From assembly GCF_021033825.1 (NCBI RefSeq), contig NZ_JAIFXZ010000004.1, forward strand, positions 106,833 to 170,832: a stretch of 64,000 bases of DNA, in the 5' to 3' direction. Below, one piece after another: positions 35,558 to 45,261 of the stretch (the stretch's first letter is position 1; every line of letters starts with the position of its first letter). This DNA comes from Dietzia aurantiaca (GTDB taxonomy: Bacteria; Actinomycetota; Actinomycetes; Mycobacteriales; Mycobacteriaceae). Made by a program: the position numbers and the translations under genes. The notes under the pieces were generated by a model. The model did no database searches and was not told where the DNA came from. It was given only the letters and a program-made list of their open reading frames with translations.

Positions 35558-36994
35558 ATGACCATCACCAGCACTGTGGACCAGAACACCGAGATCGATC
35601 CGCGCGACCCCGTCGTCCGACTCGAGAACCTCTTCGATCCCGCCTCCCTGGAGTTCATCACGGAGCCCGACGCCTCGGGTGCGCTCGCCGCACGCGGGCG
35701 CATCGACGGCATCGCCACCGTCGCGTACGCCACTGACGCGACCGTCATGGGCGGCGCCATGGGTCTCGACGGCTGCCGCCATATCGTCAAGGCGATCGAC
35801 GTCGCCATCGACGAGGAGCTACCCGTCATCGGCGTGTGGCATTCGGGCGGTGCCCGTCTCGCCGAGGGCGTCGAGGCGCTGCACGCCGTCGGCACCGTAT
35901 TCGAGGCGATGGTCCGCGCATCGGGCCGCGTGCCGCAGATCTCCGTCGTGCTCGGCCCCGCCGCCGGCGGTGCCGCCTACGGCCCCGCGCTGACGGACGT
36001 CGTGATCATGGCCCCGGAGGGCAAGGTCTTCGTGACCGGACCCGCCGTGGTCCGCGACGTCACCGGCGAGCAGGTCGACATGGAGGGCCTGGGCGGCCAG
36101 GACGTGCACCACCGCAAGTCAGGTGTGTGCCACATCGCCGCGGATGACGAGCGCGACGCCCTACACCGGGCCCGCCGCCTCGTGAACCTGCTGTCGGCGC
36201 AGGGCGAATTCGACCAGCGCGCTCTCGAGTCCGACCACACGGATCTCGCCGGGCTGCTTCCCGAGTCGCCCAAGCGCGCCTACGACGTGCGACCGCTGGT
36301 CCACGGCATCCTCGACTCCTCCGAGCTCGACGGCAACACGACGTTCGAGGAACTCCAGGCCAAGTGGGCCCCCAGCATCGTGGTGGGCTTCGGCCGGATC
36401 GCCGGCCGCTCGGTCGGCGTGATCGCCAACAACCCGCTCCGGCTGGGCGGCTGCCTGAACTCCGAGTCGGCCGAGAAGGCCTCCCGGTTCGTCCGCCTCT
36501 GCAACGCCTTCGGCGTCCCCCTCGTCGTGATCGTGGACGTGCCCGGATACCTGCCGGGCGTCTCACAGGAGTGGGAGGGCGTGGTCCGCCGCGGCGCCAA
36601 GCTGCTCCACGCGTTCGCCGAGGCCTCTGTCGCCCGGGTCACCCTGGTCACCCGCAAGATCTACGGCGGTGCCTACATCGCGATGAACTCCCGCGCTCTC
36701 GGCGCTTCGGCCGTGTTCGCCTGGCCGGACGCCGAGGTGGCCGTGATGGGAGCCAAGGCCGCCGTGGGGATCCTGCACAAGCGCACCCTGGCCGCCGCAC
36801 CCGAGGAGGAGCGCGAGGAGCTCCACGAGCGTCTGGCGGAGGAGCACGCGGCGATCGCGGGCGGTGTGGGCCGTGCCATGTCGATCGGCGTGGTGGACGA
36901 GGTCATCGAGCCCACCGACACCCGTCGTCGTCTCGCCGAGGCACTGGGCTCCGCGTCGCACGCCCGCGGCCAGCACAAGAACATCCCGCTGTGA
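35558..36994 (+). CDS. accD6: Acyl-CoA carboxylase beta (carboxyltransferase) subunit
   Basis: Transfers carboxyl groups from biotin to acetyl- or propionyl-CoA, making malonyl- or methylmalonyl-CoA for fatty-acid synthesis. 478 residues. Both crotonase-like halves show the oxyanion and CoA-binding patterns: VIGVWHSGGARLAEGVEALH and VLGPAAGGAAYGPALTDVVI in the N-half, VVIVDVPGYLPGVSQEWEGV and RKIYGGAYIAMNSRALGA in the C-half. Position after fabD-acpP matches accD6 of mycobacteria. AAAGGA box before ATG 35558. The biotinylated alpha subunit is elsewhere. Confidence 0.93.
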   Translation: MTITSTVDQNTEIDPRDPVVRLENLFDPASLEFITEPDASGALAARGRIDGIATVAYATDATVMGGAMGLDGCRHIVKAIDVAIDEELPVIGVWHSGGARLAEGVEALHAVGTVFEAMVRASGRVPQISVVLGPAAGGAAYGPALTDVVIMAPEGKVFVTGPAVVRDVTGEQVDMEGLGGQDVHHRKSGVCHIAADDERDALHRARRLVNLLSAQGEFDQRALESDHTDLAGLLPESPKRAYDVRPLVHGILDSSELDGNTTFEELQAKWAPSIVVGFGRIAGRSVGVIANNPLRLGGCLNSESAEKASRFVRLCNAFGVPLVVIVDVPGYLPGVSQEWEGVVRRGAKLLHAFAEASVARVTLVTRKIYGGAYIAMNSRALGASAVFAWPDAEVAVMGAKAAVGILHKRTLAAAPEEEREELHERLAEEHAAIAGGVGRAMSIGVVDEVIEPTDTRRRLAEALGSASHARGQHKNIPL

Positions 36995-37024
36995 TCTGAC
37001 CTGCCCTCAGGCCGGTCCCCGGAA

Positions 37025-37070
37025 CACGAGAACGCCCGCTCCCCGATCGTCGGAAGCGGGCGTTCTCGTG
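37025..37070. terminator. Bidirectional terminator between accD6 and the DUF3145 gene
   Basis: 16-bp perfect arms (37025-37040 with 37055-37070) with a 14-nt loop, between convergent genes. Confidence 0.8.
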
Positions 37071-37092
37071 GTGGATGCGGGAGCGTACGACG

Positions 37093-37602
37093 TCAGCCGA
37101 CGCGCGAGAGCCAGGTGACCTCGGCGGCGGCGGGATGGCCGCGCAGAGGCTCCAGCGCACGATCCCAGGCGGAGCCCAGCTCGGTCTCGACCGCGGCATA
37201 GAACGCCGTGGGACCGGCAGCCATGAGGTGCCGGAGCCTGTTCTCTCCGAGCACGACGTCGCCACTCGCGCCCGTCTGCCCGCGCCACATGCCCAACTCG
37301 GGCGTGTGCGAGAAGCGTTCGCCGTCGACGAGGTCGCTCGGGTCCTCGGTGACCTCGAAGGCCAACATCGACCACTTTGCCAACGCGTCAGCGAGGCGCG
37401 CGCCGGTGCCGACCGGGCCGATCCAGTCCACGATGGCCTTGCGGGCACCGGGCTGGGCCGGCTGGTCTTCCCAGCGCATGGCCGACGACGCGTCGAGAAT
37501 GCTCGCGAGAGCCCACTCGACGTGAGGACACAACGCGGTGGGCGCGGCATGGATGAACACCACGCCGGTCGTCGTATCCGCGAAATGGTTAAGGTCAGAC
37601 AT
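37093..37602 (-). CDS. DUF3145 protein
   Basis: 169-residue cytosolic protein of the DUF3145 family, widespread in actinobacteria and without known function. Conserved parts visible: GVVFIHAAPTALCPHVEWAL at the N-terminus, IGPVGTGARLADALAKWSML in the middle and GSAWDRALEPLRGHP near the end. ATG 37602 with GGGAG 7 nt upstream; GTG 37605 is a near alternative. It stands alone behind a 247-bp AT-richer upstream gap (37603-37849), in which I see no gene. Confidence 0.85.
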   Translation of the reverse strand: MSDLNHFADTTTGVVFIHAAPTALCPHVEWALASILDASSAMRWEDQPAQPGARKAIVDWIGPVGTGARLADALAKWSMLAFEVTEDPSDLVDGERFSHTPELGMWRGQTGASGDVVLGENRLRHLMAAGPTAFYAAVETELGSAWDRALEPLRGHPAAAEVTWLSRVG

Positions 37603-37849
37603 CACTTCACTCCCGACTCACTGAGGGACGTCTTCCCCAACGACCTCATGAAATCGTGTGAATGATGTTGCGTGTGTTGTTGTTGTTCACCACAGTGCCC
37701 CAAGTGATCGACTTACACCAGTGACACTTCTGGATTCTCAGCAAAGTTACAGCACCGTGATTCCGGTGATCCGACCACGCCGCGGTGTGTCGCGAACTCT
37801 CCACGAGAAACCGTGCGACTCTCGCGAGTCGCGTCAGATGCCCCGCGCT

Positions 37850-38713
37850 TCAGCCCCGGAGCGCGTCCGTCTGACTCGCCCGCGCAGTGGCGGCGTCCAC
37901 AACGCGATCGGAGAACTCGGGCCACAGCGGCTTGGCCCAGTCCCCGAAGTCCCGGTCGGTGAGCACGACCAGCGCCGTGTCGATCTCCGGCTGGACCCAC
38001 AGCAGCGTCCCGGACTGACCGAAGTGTCCGAACGTCGCCGGCGAGTTGTGCTGCCCGGTCCAGTGCGGATGCTTGGCTCCGCGCAGCTCGAAGCCCAGCC
38101 CCCATTCGCACGGCTTGTGCATTCCGTACCCGGGCACGAGTCCGTCGAGTCCGCGGAACTGCTCACTCACCGCCTCCTCGAAGGTCGCGGCCGCGAGCAG
38201 CCGGGGCGCGACGAGCTCACGCGCGAACGCCACGAGATCGGCCAGACTGCCCGACGCGCCGTGCCCGGCCGAGCCCTCGAGGACCGTGGAGGCCATGCCG
38301 AGCGGCTGACACACGGCCTCATCCAGGTACTCGGGAAAAGCGATGCCCGTGGCCTCCGCGATGTGGTCGGCGAGCACCTCGAAACCCGCGGAGGAATAGA
38401 TGCGTCGCTCCCCCGGCGCAGTGCGGACCTTGTCGCGGTCGGCGAAGTCCAGGCCCGAGGCGTGGGCGAGCAGGTGCCGCACGGTCGAGCCCTCCGGTCC
38501 GGCCGGATCGTCGAGGGAGATGGCCTCTTCCTCGACCGCGAGGAGCGCCGCGAGGGCCACGATCGGTTTGGTCACCGACGCCAGCCGGTACACGCGGGAC
38601 CGGTCGCCGTGGGTCGTCACCGCACCGTCGGCGCCGACGACCGCCGCCGAGACGTTGTCCACCGGCCAGTCCTCGACGGTGGCGAGCGCCTTCTCGAGCA
38701 GGTCCTGCGACAT
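37850..38713 (-). CDS. Beta-lactamase/PBP-fold serine hydrolase
   Basis: 287-residue class C-like serine hydrolase. The catalytic SxxK is in LASVTKPIVALA (about residues 45-56), the YSS element in RIYSSAGFEVLA replaces YxN, and the C-terminal KTG equivalent is GHFGQSGTLLW. No signal peptide is visible, so it appears cytosolic, which points to an esterase or amidase rather than a drug-degrading beta-lactamase. ATG 38713. It follows the ABC permease gene on the same strand after a 47-bp gap and may share its transcript. Confidence 0.87.
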   Translation of the reverse strand: MSQDLLEKALATVEDWPVDNVSAAVVGADGAVTTHGDRSRVYRLASVTKPIVALAALLAVEEEAISLDDPAGPEGSTVRHLLAHASGLDFADRDKVRTAPGERRIYSSAGFEVLADHIAEATGIAFPEYLDEAVCQPLGMASTVLEGSAGHGASGSLADLVAFARELVAPRLLAAATFEEAVSEQFRGLDGLVPGYGMHKPCEWGLGFELRGAKHPHWTGQHNSPATFGHFGQSGTLLWVQPEIDTALVVLTDRDFGDWAKPLWPEFSDRVVDAATARASQTDALRG

Positions 38714-38760
38714 CGGTTCCTCCGTGGTGCGTGTGTGGTTCGGTCCTGCCCGCCAGTCTG

Positions 38761-40341
38761 TCAGGTCCGGGGCACGTCCCGACGCCGGAAGCCCACGAGT
38801 CCCGCGGTCACGAGCACCGCCGTCACCGCGAGCAGCACCACGACCCCCGCCGTGTCGACTGGGCCGGTGGGCGGGGCGCCCACCGCCCCGAACGGGGAGA
38901 ACCGCATCTGGGCGTCGGTGAGTCGGAGCGTGGGTCCCATGAAGGTGACGACGACGGCGACGACGAACACCACCCACGCCAGGGTCTGAAGTCGCGGCGC
39001 CAGCCCGAACAGCCCCACGGACAGTGCCGCGAACGCCAGCACGGCCGGCAGCTGCCACAGCCCGGCGCCGACGATCGAGCCGAACGTGCCGGGGTCGTCG
39101 AGCGCGACCGCGGTGGTCACCGCGAAGGCGAGCGAGCCGGCCGCGACCACCACGGTCGCGCCCACGGCCGCCACCACCGCGTGTCCGGCCAGCCAGGACA
39201 GGCGCGTACGCTCGCCGGCCAGTTCCACCTCGAGTCGCGCGGAGGTCTCCTCGCCGCGAAGTCCTCCGAGCGTCTGCAGCACGAACCCGCCCCCGAGGAA
39301 ACCGGTGAACGCGACGAGCATCCGGACAACCGAGTCCACCACCGCGCCCGAGCCTCCGAGAAAGACGGCGAGATCCGGATTGGTTTCGATCGCCTCGACC
39401 ACCACGGTCATCAGGCTGCCGTACAGCCCCATCAGTGCCACCACGCCGATCGTCCAGCCGACCAGCGCGCCGAGGTGCTGGTGCACCGCCGTGCCAGTGC
39501 GGGACGCGCGCCACAGGCTGGCGTAGTCGGGGCCCGAACCGGTCGGGATCATTCCCTCGCCGATGTCCCTCCGACCGGCGAGCCACACCGCGAGCGCCCC
39601 GAGCGCGCCGGCCACCGCGACGGACAGCAGCAGCGGCCCCACGGAGGGGTCGCCGAAGGGCCGGACGAGGGTGTGCCAGCCGAGAGGGGAGGCCCAGCTG
39701 AGCGCGGTGCCCCGGGTGTCGCCGATCCCGCGCGTGACCAGCGTGAGCCCGGCGATGGCCAAGCCCACCGCCCAGACGGTCCGACTGTGGGCGAACACCT
39801 GGGCCAGGACGGCGGTACCGGCGGCGTAGACCCATCCTGTGGCCGCGATGGAGGCGACGTAGAGCACCGCGCCGGCGCGGTCGATGTCGAGCGCGAAGGT
39901 GGCCGCCCACAGTGCCAGACCGAGGAGGAGAAAGTTCCCGACGACGACGACGAGGGCGGCAGTGACCGGGGCGAGTCTGGCCACCCTGGCCGACAGCATC
40001 AGCTCGGAGCGTCCGGACTCCTCTTCCCTTCTCGTCACGCCGACGGTGAGGGCGATCGCCATGATCGGGATGCCGAACGAGACGAGCGACGCGAACTCGT
40101 TCATGACGATCCCCCCGAGGGTGTCGAGTCCGGCCACGCGGCCGGTGAGCATCACCATCGTGTCGCCGAGCGAGGCGGAGTACGTGGCGAGCTTGGCCGG
40201 GGTGTCATACAGCGAGGCGATCGACACGCCGGTGGCCAGGAACAGGACGGCCAGCCCGATCACCCACGCGGCTGCGGGCCGCCAGCCCGTGCGCAGCGCG
40301 ATCCGGGCGAGCAGACCCGTACCGGTCAGCGGCGAGATCAC
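38761..40341 (-). CDS. ABC transporter permease, polyketide-exporter type
   Basis: 526-residue membrane protein with about twelve hydrophobic helices in two similar halves; the second begins near residue 285 with [20 protein letters not shown]. This is the fused permease of the polyketide-antibiotic export family, partner of the ATPase encoded just upstream. Cytoplasmic loops contain [20 protein letters not shown] and [20 protein letters not shown], a repeated element seen once per half and probably the coupling site to the ATPase. GTG 40341 overlaps the ATPase stop (GTGA). Exported compound unknown. Confidence 0.88.
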   Translation of the reverse strand: MISPLTGTGLLARIALRTGWRPAAAWVIGLAVLFLATGVSIASLYDTPAKLATYSASLGDTMVMLTGRVAGLDTLGGIVMNEFASLVSFGIPIMAIALTVGVTRREEESGRSELMLSARVARLAPVTAALVVVVGNFLLLGLALWAATFALDIDRAGAVLYVASIAATGWVYAAGTAVLAQVFAHSRTVWAVGLAIAGLTLVTRGIGDTRGTALSWASPLGWHTLVRPFGDPSVGPLLLSVAVAGALGALAVWLAGRRDIGEGMIPTGSGPDYASLWRASRTGTAVHQHLGALVGWTIGVVALMGLYGSLMTVVVEAIETNPDLAVFLGGSGAVVDSVVRMLVAFTGFLGGGFVLQTLGGLRGEETSARLEVELAGERTRLSWLAGHAVVAAVGATVVVAAGSLAFAVTTAVALDDPGTFGSIVGAGLWQLPAVLAFAALSVGLFGLAPRLQTLAWVVFVVAVVVTFMGPTLRLTDAQMRFSPFGAVGAPPTGPVDTAGVVVLLAVTAVLVTAGLVGFRRRDVPRT

Positions 40342-41267
40342 GCCCGCGTCCCCGAATAGGCGTCCAGGAAGAGGTCGTCGAGGCTCGGTGGGGTCGCGGT
40401 GAGGGTGTGGATCCCGGCGTCGTGCAGAACCCCTGTCACCTCTCCGAGCAGAGCGGCCGGCACGTGGCAGCGGGCCTCGAACCGGCCGTCGACCTCTGTG
40501 ACCCGCAACCCGTCCACGCCACCGTCCACGCCGTCGCCGATCCTGTCGAGCCCGTCGGGCCGCGTGTCGGTGATCGCGTGCACCTCGGTGGTGGTGTGCC
40601 GTCGGAGTTCCGCGAGTGTCCCCGAGCTGACCGTGCGGCCGTTGCGGATGATGCTGACGCGGTCGGCGAGGGCCTCGACCTCACCCATGATGTGGCTCGA
40701 CAGCAAGACTGTGGTGCCGCGGTCGACCGCGTCCCGCACGCACTCCTGGAACACCTGCTCCATGAGCGGATCCAGCCCGGAGGTCGGCTCGTCCAGGACG
40801 AGGAGCTCCGGATCAGAGGCGAGCGCGGCGATCAGGGAGACCTTCTGCCGGTTACCCTTGGAGTAATCGCGGGTGCGCTTGGTCGGGTCCAGTCGGAACC
40901 GCTCGATCAGCCCGTCGCGACGCCCCGGCTCGAGGCCGCCCAGCGCCCTGCCGAGCAGGTCGATGCTCTGCCCTCCGGTCAGCCGCGGCCAGAGCGTGAC
41001 GTCGCCCGGGACGTAGGCCAGGCGGCGGTGGAGGTCGACCGCGTCGCGCCACGGGTCCCCGCCGAACAGGGCGACTTGTCCGGAGTCCGCACGCATGAGC
41101 CCGAGCACGATCCGGATGGTGGTGGACTTCCCCGACCCGTTGGGACTGAGGAATCCGTGGACCTCGCCGCGGCTCACATCCAGGTCGAGCCCGTCGAGCG
41201 CACGAGCCTTGCCGAACGACTTGACCAGGCCCTCGATCCGGATGACGTCGTCGGTTCCTGGACGCAT
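40338..41267 (-). CDS. ABC transporter ATP-binding protein
   Basis: 309-residue ATPase that powers the permease at 38761-40341. Walker A is SPNGSGKST, where the usual first Gly is Ser. Walker B is [14 protein letters not shown] and the H-loop is [11 protein letters not shown]. The signature segment is YSKGNRQK in place of LSGGQ, typical of the polyketide-exporter subfamily. The last 80 residues form the variable C-terminal domain common in these pairs. ATG 41267. Upstream is a 74-bp divergent region shared with an esterase gene; it contains the direct repeat CGGTTAC at 41283 and 41325. Confidence 0.92.
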   Translation of the reverse strand: MRPGTDDVIRIEGLVKSFGKARALDGLDLDVSRGEVHGFLSPNGSGKSTTIRIVLGLMRADSGQVALFGGDPWRDAVDLHRRLAYVPGDVTLWPRLTGGQSIDLLGRALGGLEPGRRDGLIERFRLDPTKRTRDYSKGNRQKVSLIAALASDPELLVLDEPTSGLDPLMEQVFQECVRDAVDRGTTVLLSSHIMGEVEALADRVSIIRNGRTVSSGTLAELRRHTTTEVHAITDTRPDGLDRIGDGVDGGVDGLRVTEVDGRFEARCHVPAALLGEVTGVLHDAGIHTLTATPPSLDDLFLDAYSGTRA

Positions 41268-41341
41268 GACCAGCCCCTTCGTCGGTTACCGTCGTCCGGC
41301 CGTTGGATACCCACCACAGGCGGACGGTTACACGCCACAAT

Positions 41342-42442
41342 ATGGCAATGAACTCTCCGATGTCCGGCCACCGGGCCTTCGTTCCGACGCTCGCAGACCG
41401 GCTCGTGAAGGCGGCCATGACAACGGCGGGGCGCCTCCCGGGTGGGCTGATCCGGGCGATCGCGGGTTCGCCGCGTCAGGTCGACGGCCAGACCCTGGAT
41501 CCGCATTTCCAGGCCGGCCTCCGGGTGATCTCCCTGATGGCCGGGGGCGAGTACGAGGATCTCGCACTCGAGGAGGCGCGGGAGACGGTCGAACGCTCGG
41601 CGTTCACCGCTTCCGGCGACCGGATCGACCTCGTCGTCGTCAAGGACATCATCCTCCCGCTCGCCGGTGACGATCCCGCACGCGCCGACCTGCCCGCCCG
41701 CCTCTACGCGCCCGTGGACACCGACGAGCCGCAGCCGATGCTGATCTACTTCCACGGTGGCGGCTGGACGCTCGGGAGCGTCGACTCGCACGACGCCACG
41801 TGCCGCTACCTCGCCCGGGAGGGCGGACTGAAGGTCCTCAGCGTGGACTACCGGCTCGCTCCCGAGTTCCAGTTCCCGACGGCTGTAGAGGACACGCTCG
41901 CGGCGTTCCGGTACGTCCGCGACAACGCCGCGGAGCTCGGTGTGGACGCCACCCGCATCGCGGTGGGCGGTGACAGCGCCGGCGGCAACCTCGCGGCGGT
42001 CGTGTGTCAGCAGACCCGCGACGCCGGCGAGACGATGCCCGCCTTCCAGTTGTTGTTCGTCCCCGCCACCGACATGTCCACCCGGACCGCGTCGTACGAG
42101 ACGTTCCGTGAGGGCTTTTACCTGACGAAGGCGACCATGGACTGGTACGAGAAGACCTACATCCGGTCCGAGGACGACCGCACCGACCCTCGTGCCTCCC
42201 CGCTGCTGGCGAAGGACTTCTCGGGGCTGCCCCCGGCGCACGTGGCCACCGGCGGTTTCGATCCGTTGCGCGATGAGGGCGAGGCGTATGCCCGCAGGAT
42301 GTCCGACGCCGGCGTCGCGGTGTCGCTGCGGCGGCACGCCTCGCTGGTGCACCCGTTCGTCAACGGCGTGGGCGCCAGCCCGGTCGCCCGTGAAGCACTG
42401 GCCCAGGCGGTCGGCGCGCTGCGAATGGGGCTGGCCTACTGA
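41342..42442 (+). CDS. Alpha/beta hydrolase, hormone-sensitive-lipase family esterase
   Basis: 366 residues. The HSL oxyanion motif is IYFHGGGWTLGS, the nucleophile GGDSAGGNLAAVV, and the triad is completed by Asp in TGGFDPLRDEG and His in ASLVHPF. It is probably cytosolic, since no signal peptide precedes the start. Likely substrates are short-chain or medium-chain esters. ATG 41342 and ATG 41348 are both plausible and neither has a Shine-Dalgarno, so the mRNA may be leaderless. Confidence 0.88.
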   Translation: MAMNSPMSGHRAFVPTLADRLVKAAMTTAGRLPGGLIRAIAGSPRQVDGQTLDPHFQAGLRVISLMAGGEYEDLALEEARETVERSAFTASGDRIDLVVVKDIILPLAGDDPARADLPARLYAPVDTDEPQPMLIYFHGGGWTLGSVDSHDATCRYLAREGGLKVLSVDYRLAPEFQFPTAVEDTLAAFRYVRDNAAELGVDATRIAVGGDSAGGNLAAVVCQQTRDAGETMPAFQLLFVPATDMSTRTASYETFREGFYLTKATMDWYEKTYIRSEDDRTDPRASPLLAKDFSGLPPAHVATGGFDPLRDEGEAYARRMSDAGVAVSLRRHASLVHPFVNGVGASPVAREALAQAVGALRMGLAY

Positions 42443-42485
42443 ACGAGGCGACGCCCGCTCGACGTCCGCCGGCGGTGCCCTGAGG

Positions 42486-42559
42486 TGGGGCCAGCGGGGC
42501 TCGAACCCGCGACCAGCGGATTATGAGTCCGCGGCTCTAACCAACTGAGCTATAGCCCC
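42486..42559 (-). tRNA. tRNA with anticodon CAT (probably elongator Met)
   Basis: Minus-strand cloverleaf: acceptor GGGGCTA pairing with TGGCCCC, D-arm AGCTCAGTTGG, anticodon arm GCGGA-CTCATAA-TCCGC, T-arm GCGGG-TTCGAGC-CCCGC. Discriminator A; CCA not encoded (the genome reads CCT). Initiator tRNA is unlikely because the first acceptor pair is G-C. A lysidine-modified tRNA-Ile2 also has CAT and cannot be fully excluded. Confidence 0.9.
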
Positions 42560-42613
42560 CGATACGCGCGGCGAGGATCTGCCCGACGCGCGCCGGGCAA
42601 TCCTAGCAAGCCG

Positions 42614-44002
42614 CTACCGCGCCTCCTCCGGCCACCAGACCTGCCGTACCGCGGAGAGTCCGTCCTCGACCACGGACTGCGGGGTGTCCCAGGACATGAC
42701 CGCGCGTCGGGTCGCCTCATAGTCGGCGAACCCGGGATCGCCACTGGTGACGAAGCCGACCCACGACTGGTGCATGGCCGTCACCAGCGCGCCCGGGGCC
42801 GGGGCGCCCAGATAGCGTTCGACGTTCTCCGCCTCGGGCGAACCCCAGAAGAACGGCAGGTCCGCGCAGTGCCGCGGACCGTTGCCGTCCGCCCAGCAGA
42901 AGTCGTACACCCACGTGGGATCGCCGGCCGCGAGTCGTGTCTCGGCGGCGCGGGCGACCGTGGAGTGGATGGCGGCCGCATCGATCACCGCGCCGACGCT
43001 GCGCCGCAGCGACCGCCCGTTGGACTGGCGGGCCAGCGCCCGCAGCCCCGCCCTCGGGATCTGCTGGGACAGCGCGATAAGGGCGGCGCCCGGCACCAAC
43101 GCGGGCCCGGGCAGCCTGTCGGCGATCGCCTCGAACTCGGTGGCGGTGGAGCCGATCATCAACGGCACCTCGCTCGCCCGCCCTCCGGCGACCGCCTCCA
43201 ACGGCGGGACCGGCAACAGTTCGCCGCCGACCACCGGCCGGAACGGCAGCGTGAACTGATTCTCCTTGCGCATCCGGCGATGGAACTCATCGACCGCTCC
43301 CCTGCCTCCGGCTGCCAACGACGCCGCGGTGACCCCTTCGGGTGCAGCCGTGGACGGTGCCCGGAGGACCGCCGGTGACGCCGCGATAGCACGCTGGAAC
43401 AGTCCGGCTGCAGCCGGGGATCCGAGCAGACACAACACCGCACCCCCGCCGGCGGACTGCCCGGCGACAGTGACGAGGTGGGGATCCCCGCCAAACGCGG
43501 AGATCTCGCTCCGGACCCACTCGAGGGCGGCGATCCAGTCGAGCATGCCCCGGTTGTCCGGCGCATCGGGGAACGAGGTGAACCCCTCGACTCCGAGGCG
43601 ATATCCGACCGACACCACGACGACGCCGTGGCGCGCGAATGCCGCCCCGTCGAACCACGGCTGGTTCGAGGAACCCGACTCCCAGCCGCCGCCGTGGATC
43701 CACACCATCACCGGATGGCCCGCCCCCTCGGCGGGGGTCCAGACGTCGACGTGCAGCACGTCCGTGCCTGCGACTATCGGTTCAGGGATCGCCGGATCCG
43801 GGTCGAACCGCAGCCGCTGTGCGGTCGCGGCCGGCCGGGTCGCATCGCGCGTGTCCTGCCACGCCGAACGCGGAACCGGCGCGGCGAATCGCCGTTCGCC
43901 GACGGGGTCCTCCGCGTAGGGGATACCGAGGAAGCGGGAGACCCCGTCCCGCACGGTCCCTCGTACGCGACCGGTGGACAGCGAGATGTCGACATCTGTC
44001 AT
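42614..44002 (-). CDS. Type-B carboxylesterase
   Basis: 462-residue esterase of the acetylcholinesterase-like family. It has the oxyanion motif VMVWIHGGGWESGSS, the nucleophile elbow VTVAGQSAGGGAVLCLL, an acid in STATEFEAIA and a late histidine in MHQSWVGFVTSGDP. The N-terminus (STGRVRGTVRDGVSRFLGIP) is the canonical start of the fold and leaves no room for a signal peptide. ATG 44002; an in-frame GTG at 44008 would add two residues. Physiological substrate unknown. Confidence 0.9.
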   Translation of the reverse strand: MTDVDISLSTGRVRGTVRDGVSRFLGIPYAEDPVGERRFAAPVPRSAWQDTRDATRPAATAQRLRFDPDPAIPEPIVAGTDVLHVDVWTPAEGAGHPVMVWIHGGGWESGSSNQPWFDGAAFARHGVVVVSVGYRLGVEGFTSFPDAPDNRGMLDWIAALEWVRSEISAFGGDPHLVTVAGQSAGGGAVLCLLGSPAAAGLFQRAIAASPAVLRAPSTAAPEGVTAASLAAGGRGAVDEFHRRMRKENQFTLPFRPVVGGELLPVPPLEAVAGGRASEVPLMIGSTATEFEAIADRLPGPALVPGAALIALSQQIPRAGLRALARQSNGRSLRRSVGAVIDAAAIHSTVARAAETRLAAGDPTWVYDFCWADGNGPRHCADLPFFWGSPEAENVERYLGAPAPGALVTAMHQSWVGFVTSGDPGFADYEATRRAVMSWDTPQSVVEDGLSAVRQVWWPEEAR

Positions 44003-44074
44003 GGTCACAGCGTAGCCAGCGACCGGGCCGTCCCCCGTGCCTGAACCTGCGGCCCGCGGGCCACGTGCGCGCCG

Positions 44075-45061
44075 TTACAGGTCGTCGGCGCGCAGCTGCT
44101 CGGGGGTCTTGGGCGAGAGCAGGCCCGGGGCGATGTCGAACACGGTGACCGCGCCCACCTGGCCACCTCGGTGGAGCCGGTACACCGCCCGCGAGTAGGC
44201 CACCAGGACGCTGGCGGTGAACTCCGGGTTGCTGCCGAGGGTGAGCCGGTACTCGACGCCCTGGGGGTTGCCCTGCCCTGTCACCCCGGAGCGGAGGACG
44301 AACCCGCCGTGCGGCATGGCGCCGTGGTCGCGGGCGAGCTCGTCGGCGGTGATGAAGGTGACCGACGTGTCGTAGTCAGCGAAGTAGTTCGGCATCGTCA
44401 CGATCGCCTCGCGGACCGCGGCGGCGTCCGCGCCGTCCTCGAGCACCACGAAGCACTCGCGAACGTGCTTGTCACGGGTGGCGAGCTCCGGACGCTCACC
44501 GGCCCGGACCGAGGCGATCGCGGTCTCGCTGGGCAGGGTGTACTGCACACCGCCGACGACCCCCGGTACGCGCCGGACGGCGTCCGAGTGGCCCTGACTC
44601 AGGCCGCGGCCCCAGAACGTGTACGTGTCGCCCTCGGGCAACAGGGCCTCGCCGAGGATGCGGTTGATCGAGAGCATCCCGGGATCCCACCCGGCGGAGA
44701 TCAACGCCGTGGTCCCGGCCGCGCGGGCGGACGCGTCCACCGCGGCGAAATGCTCGGGGATCCGGGCGTGCGTGTCGAAGCTGTCCACGATGTTGAACCG
44801 CGCCGCCAGCTCGGGTGACTGCACCGGCAGATCGTCCTTGGATCCTCCGCACAGGATGAGCACATCGATCTGCGCGGCTTCGGTCGCCAGCGCGTCGTAC
44901 GCGAACACGGGGGTCTCCGGGCTCAGCGTCGCCACGTCCTCCGGCGCACGGCGCGTGAACACACCCACGAGCGTCATGTCGGGATTCTGTGCGAGCGCGG
45001 ACTCCACACCGCGGCCGAGGTTGCCGTAGCCGGCGATGCCGATCCGAATCTGCGTGGTCAT
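44075..45061 (-). CDS. ddh: meso-Diaminopimelate D-dehydrogenase
   Basis: NADPH-dependent enzyme that makes meso-diaminopimelate from tetrahydrodipicolinate in one step, feeding lysine and peptidoglycan synthesis. 328 residues. It has the Rossmann motif GIAGYGNLGRGVE, the ILCGGSKDDLP and VDSFDTHARIP segments and the substrate-binding block ALISAGWDPGMLSINRI. The DAP-dehydrogenase pattern FWGRGLSQGHSDAVRRVPGV is diagnostic. Known from Corynebacterium and a scattering of other bacteria; mycobacteria rely on the succinylase route instead. ATG 45061. Confidence 0.95.
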   Translation of the reverse strand: MTTQIRIGIAGYGNLGRGVESALAQNPDMTLVGVFTRRAPEDVATLSPETPVFAYDALATEAAQIDVLILCGGSKDDLPVQSPELAARFNIVDSFDTHARIPEHFAAVDASARAAGTTALISAGWDPGMLSINRILGEALLPEGDTYTFWGRGLSQGHSDAVRRVPGVVGGVQYTLPSETAIASVRAGERPELATRDKHVRECFVVLEDGADAAAVREAIVTMPNYFADYDTSVTFITADELARDHGAMPHGGFVLRSGVTGQGNPQGVEYRLTLGSNPEFTASVLVAYSRAVYRLHRGGQVGAVTVFDIAPGLLSPKTPEQLRADDL

Positions 45062-45261
45062 GCGCTGTCCATCCTCCGTCGTTCGAGCCGATACTCAGCG
45101 TAGCGAACGCAAAGTGCGAGGCCGCCGCCGGTCAGAGGCATGATCTTCGCCCGCGAACCGGCATTCACCGCGGTCCTCCACGGGCGGGTGCTAACACCGA
45201 TAGGTTCTCTGTCATCGGGCCGCGGAGCCGACGGCGGTCCTCCACGCAAGAAGGAGCCGAC

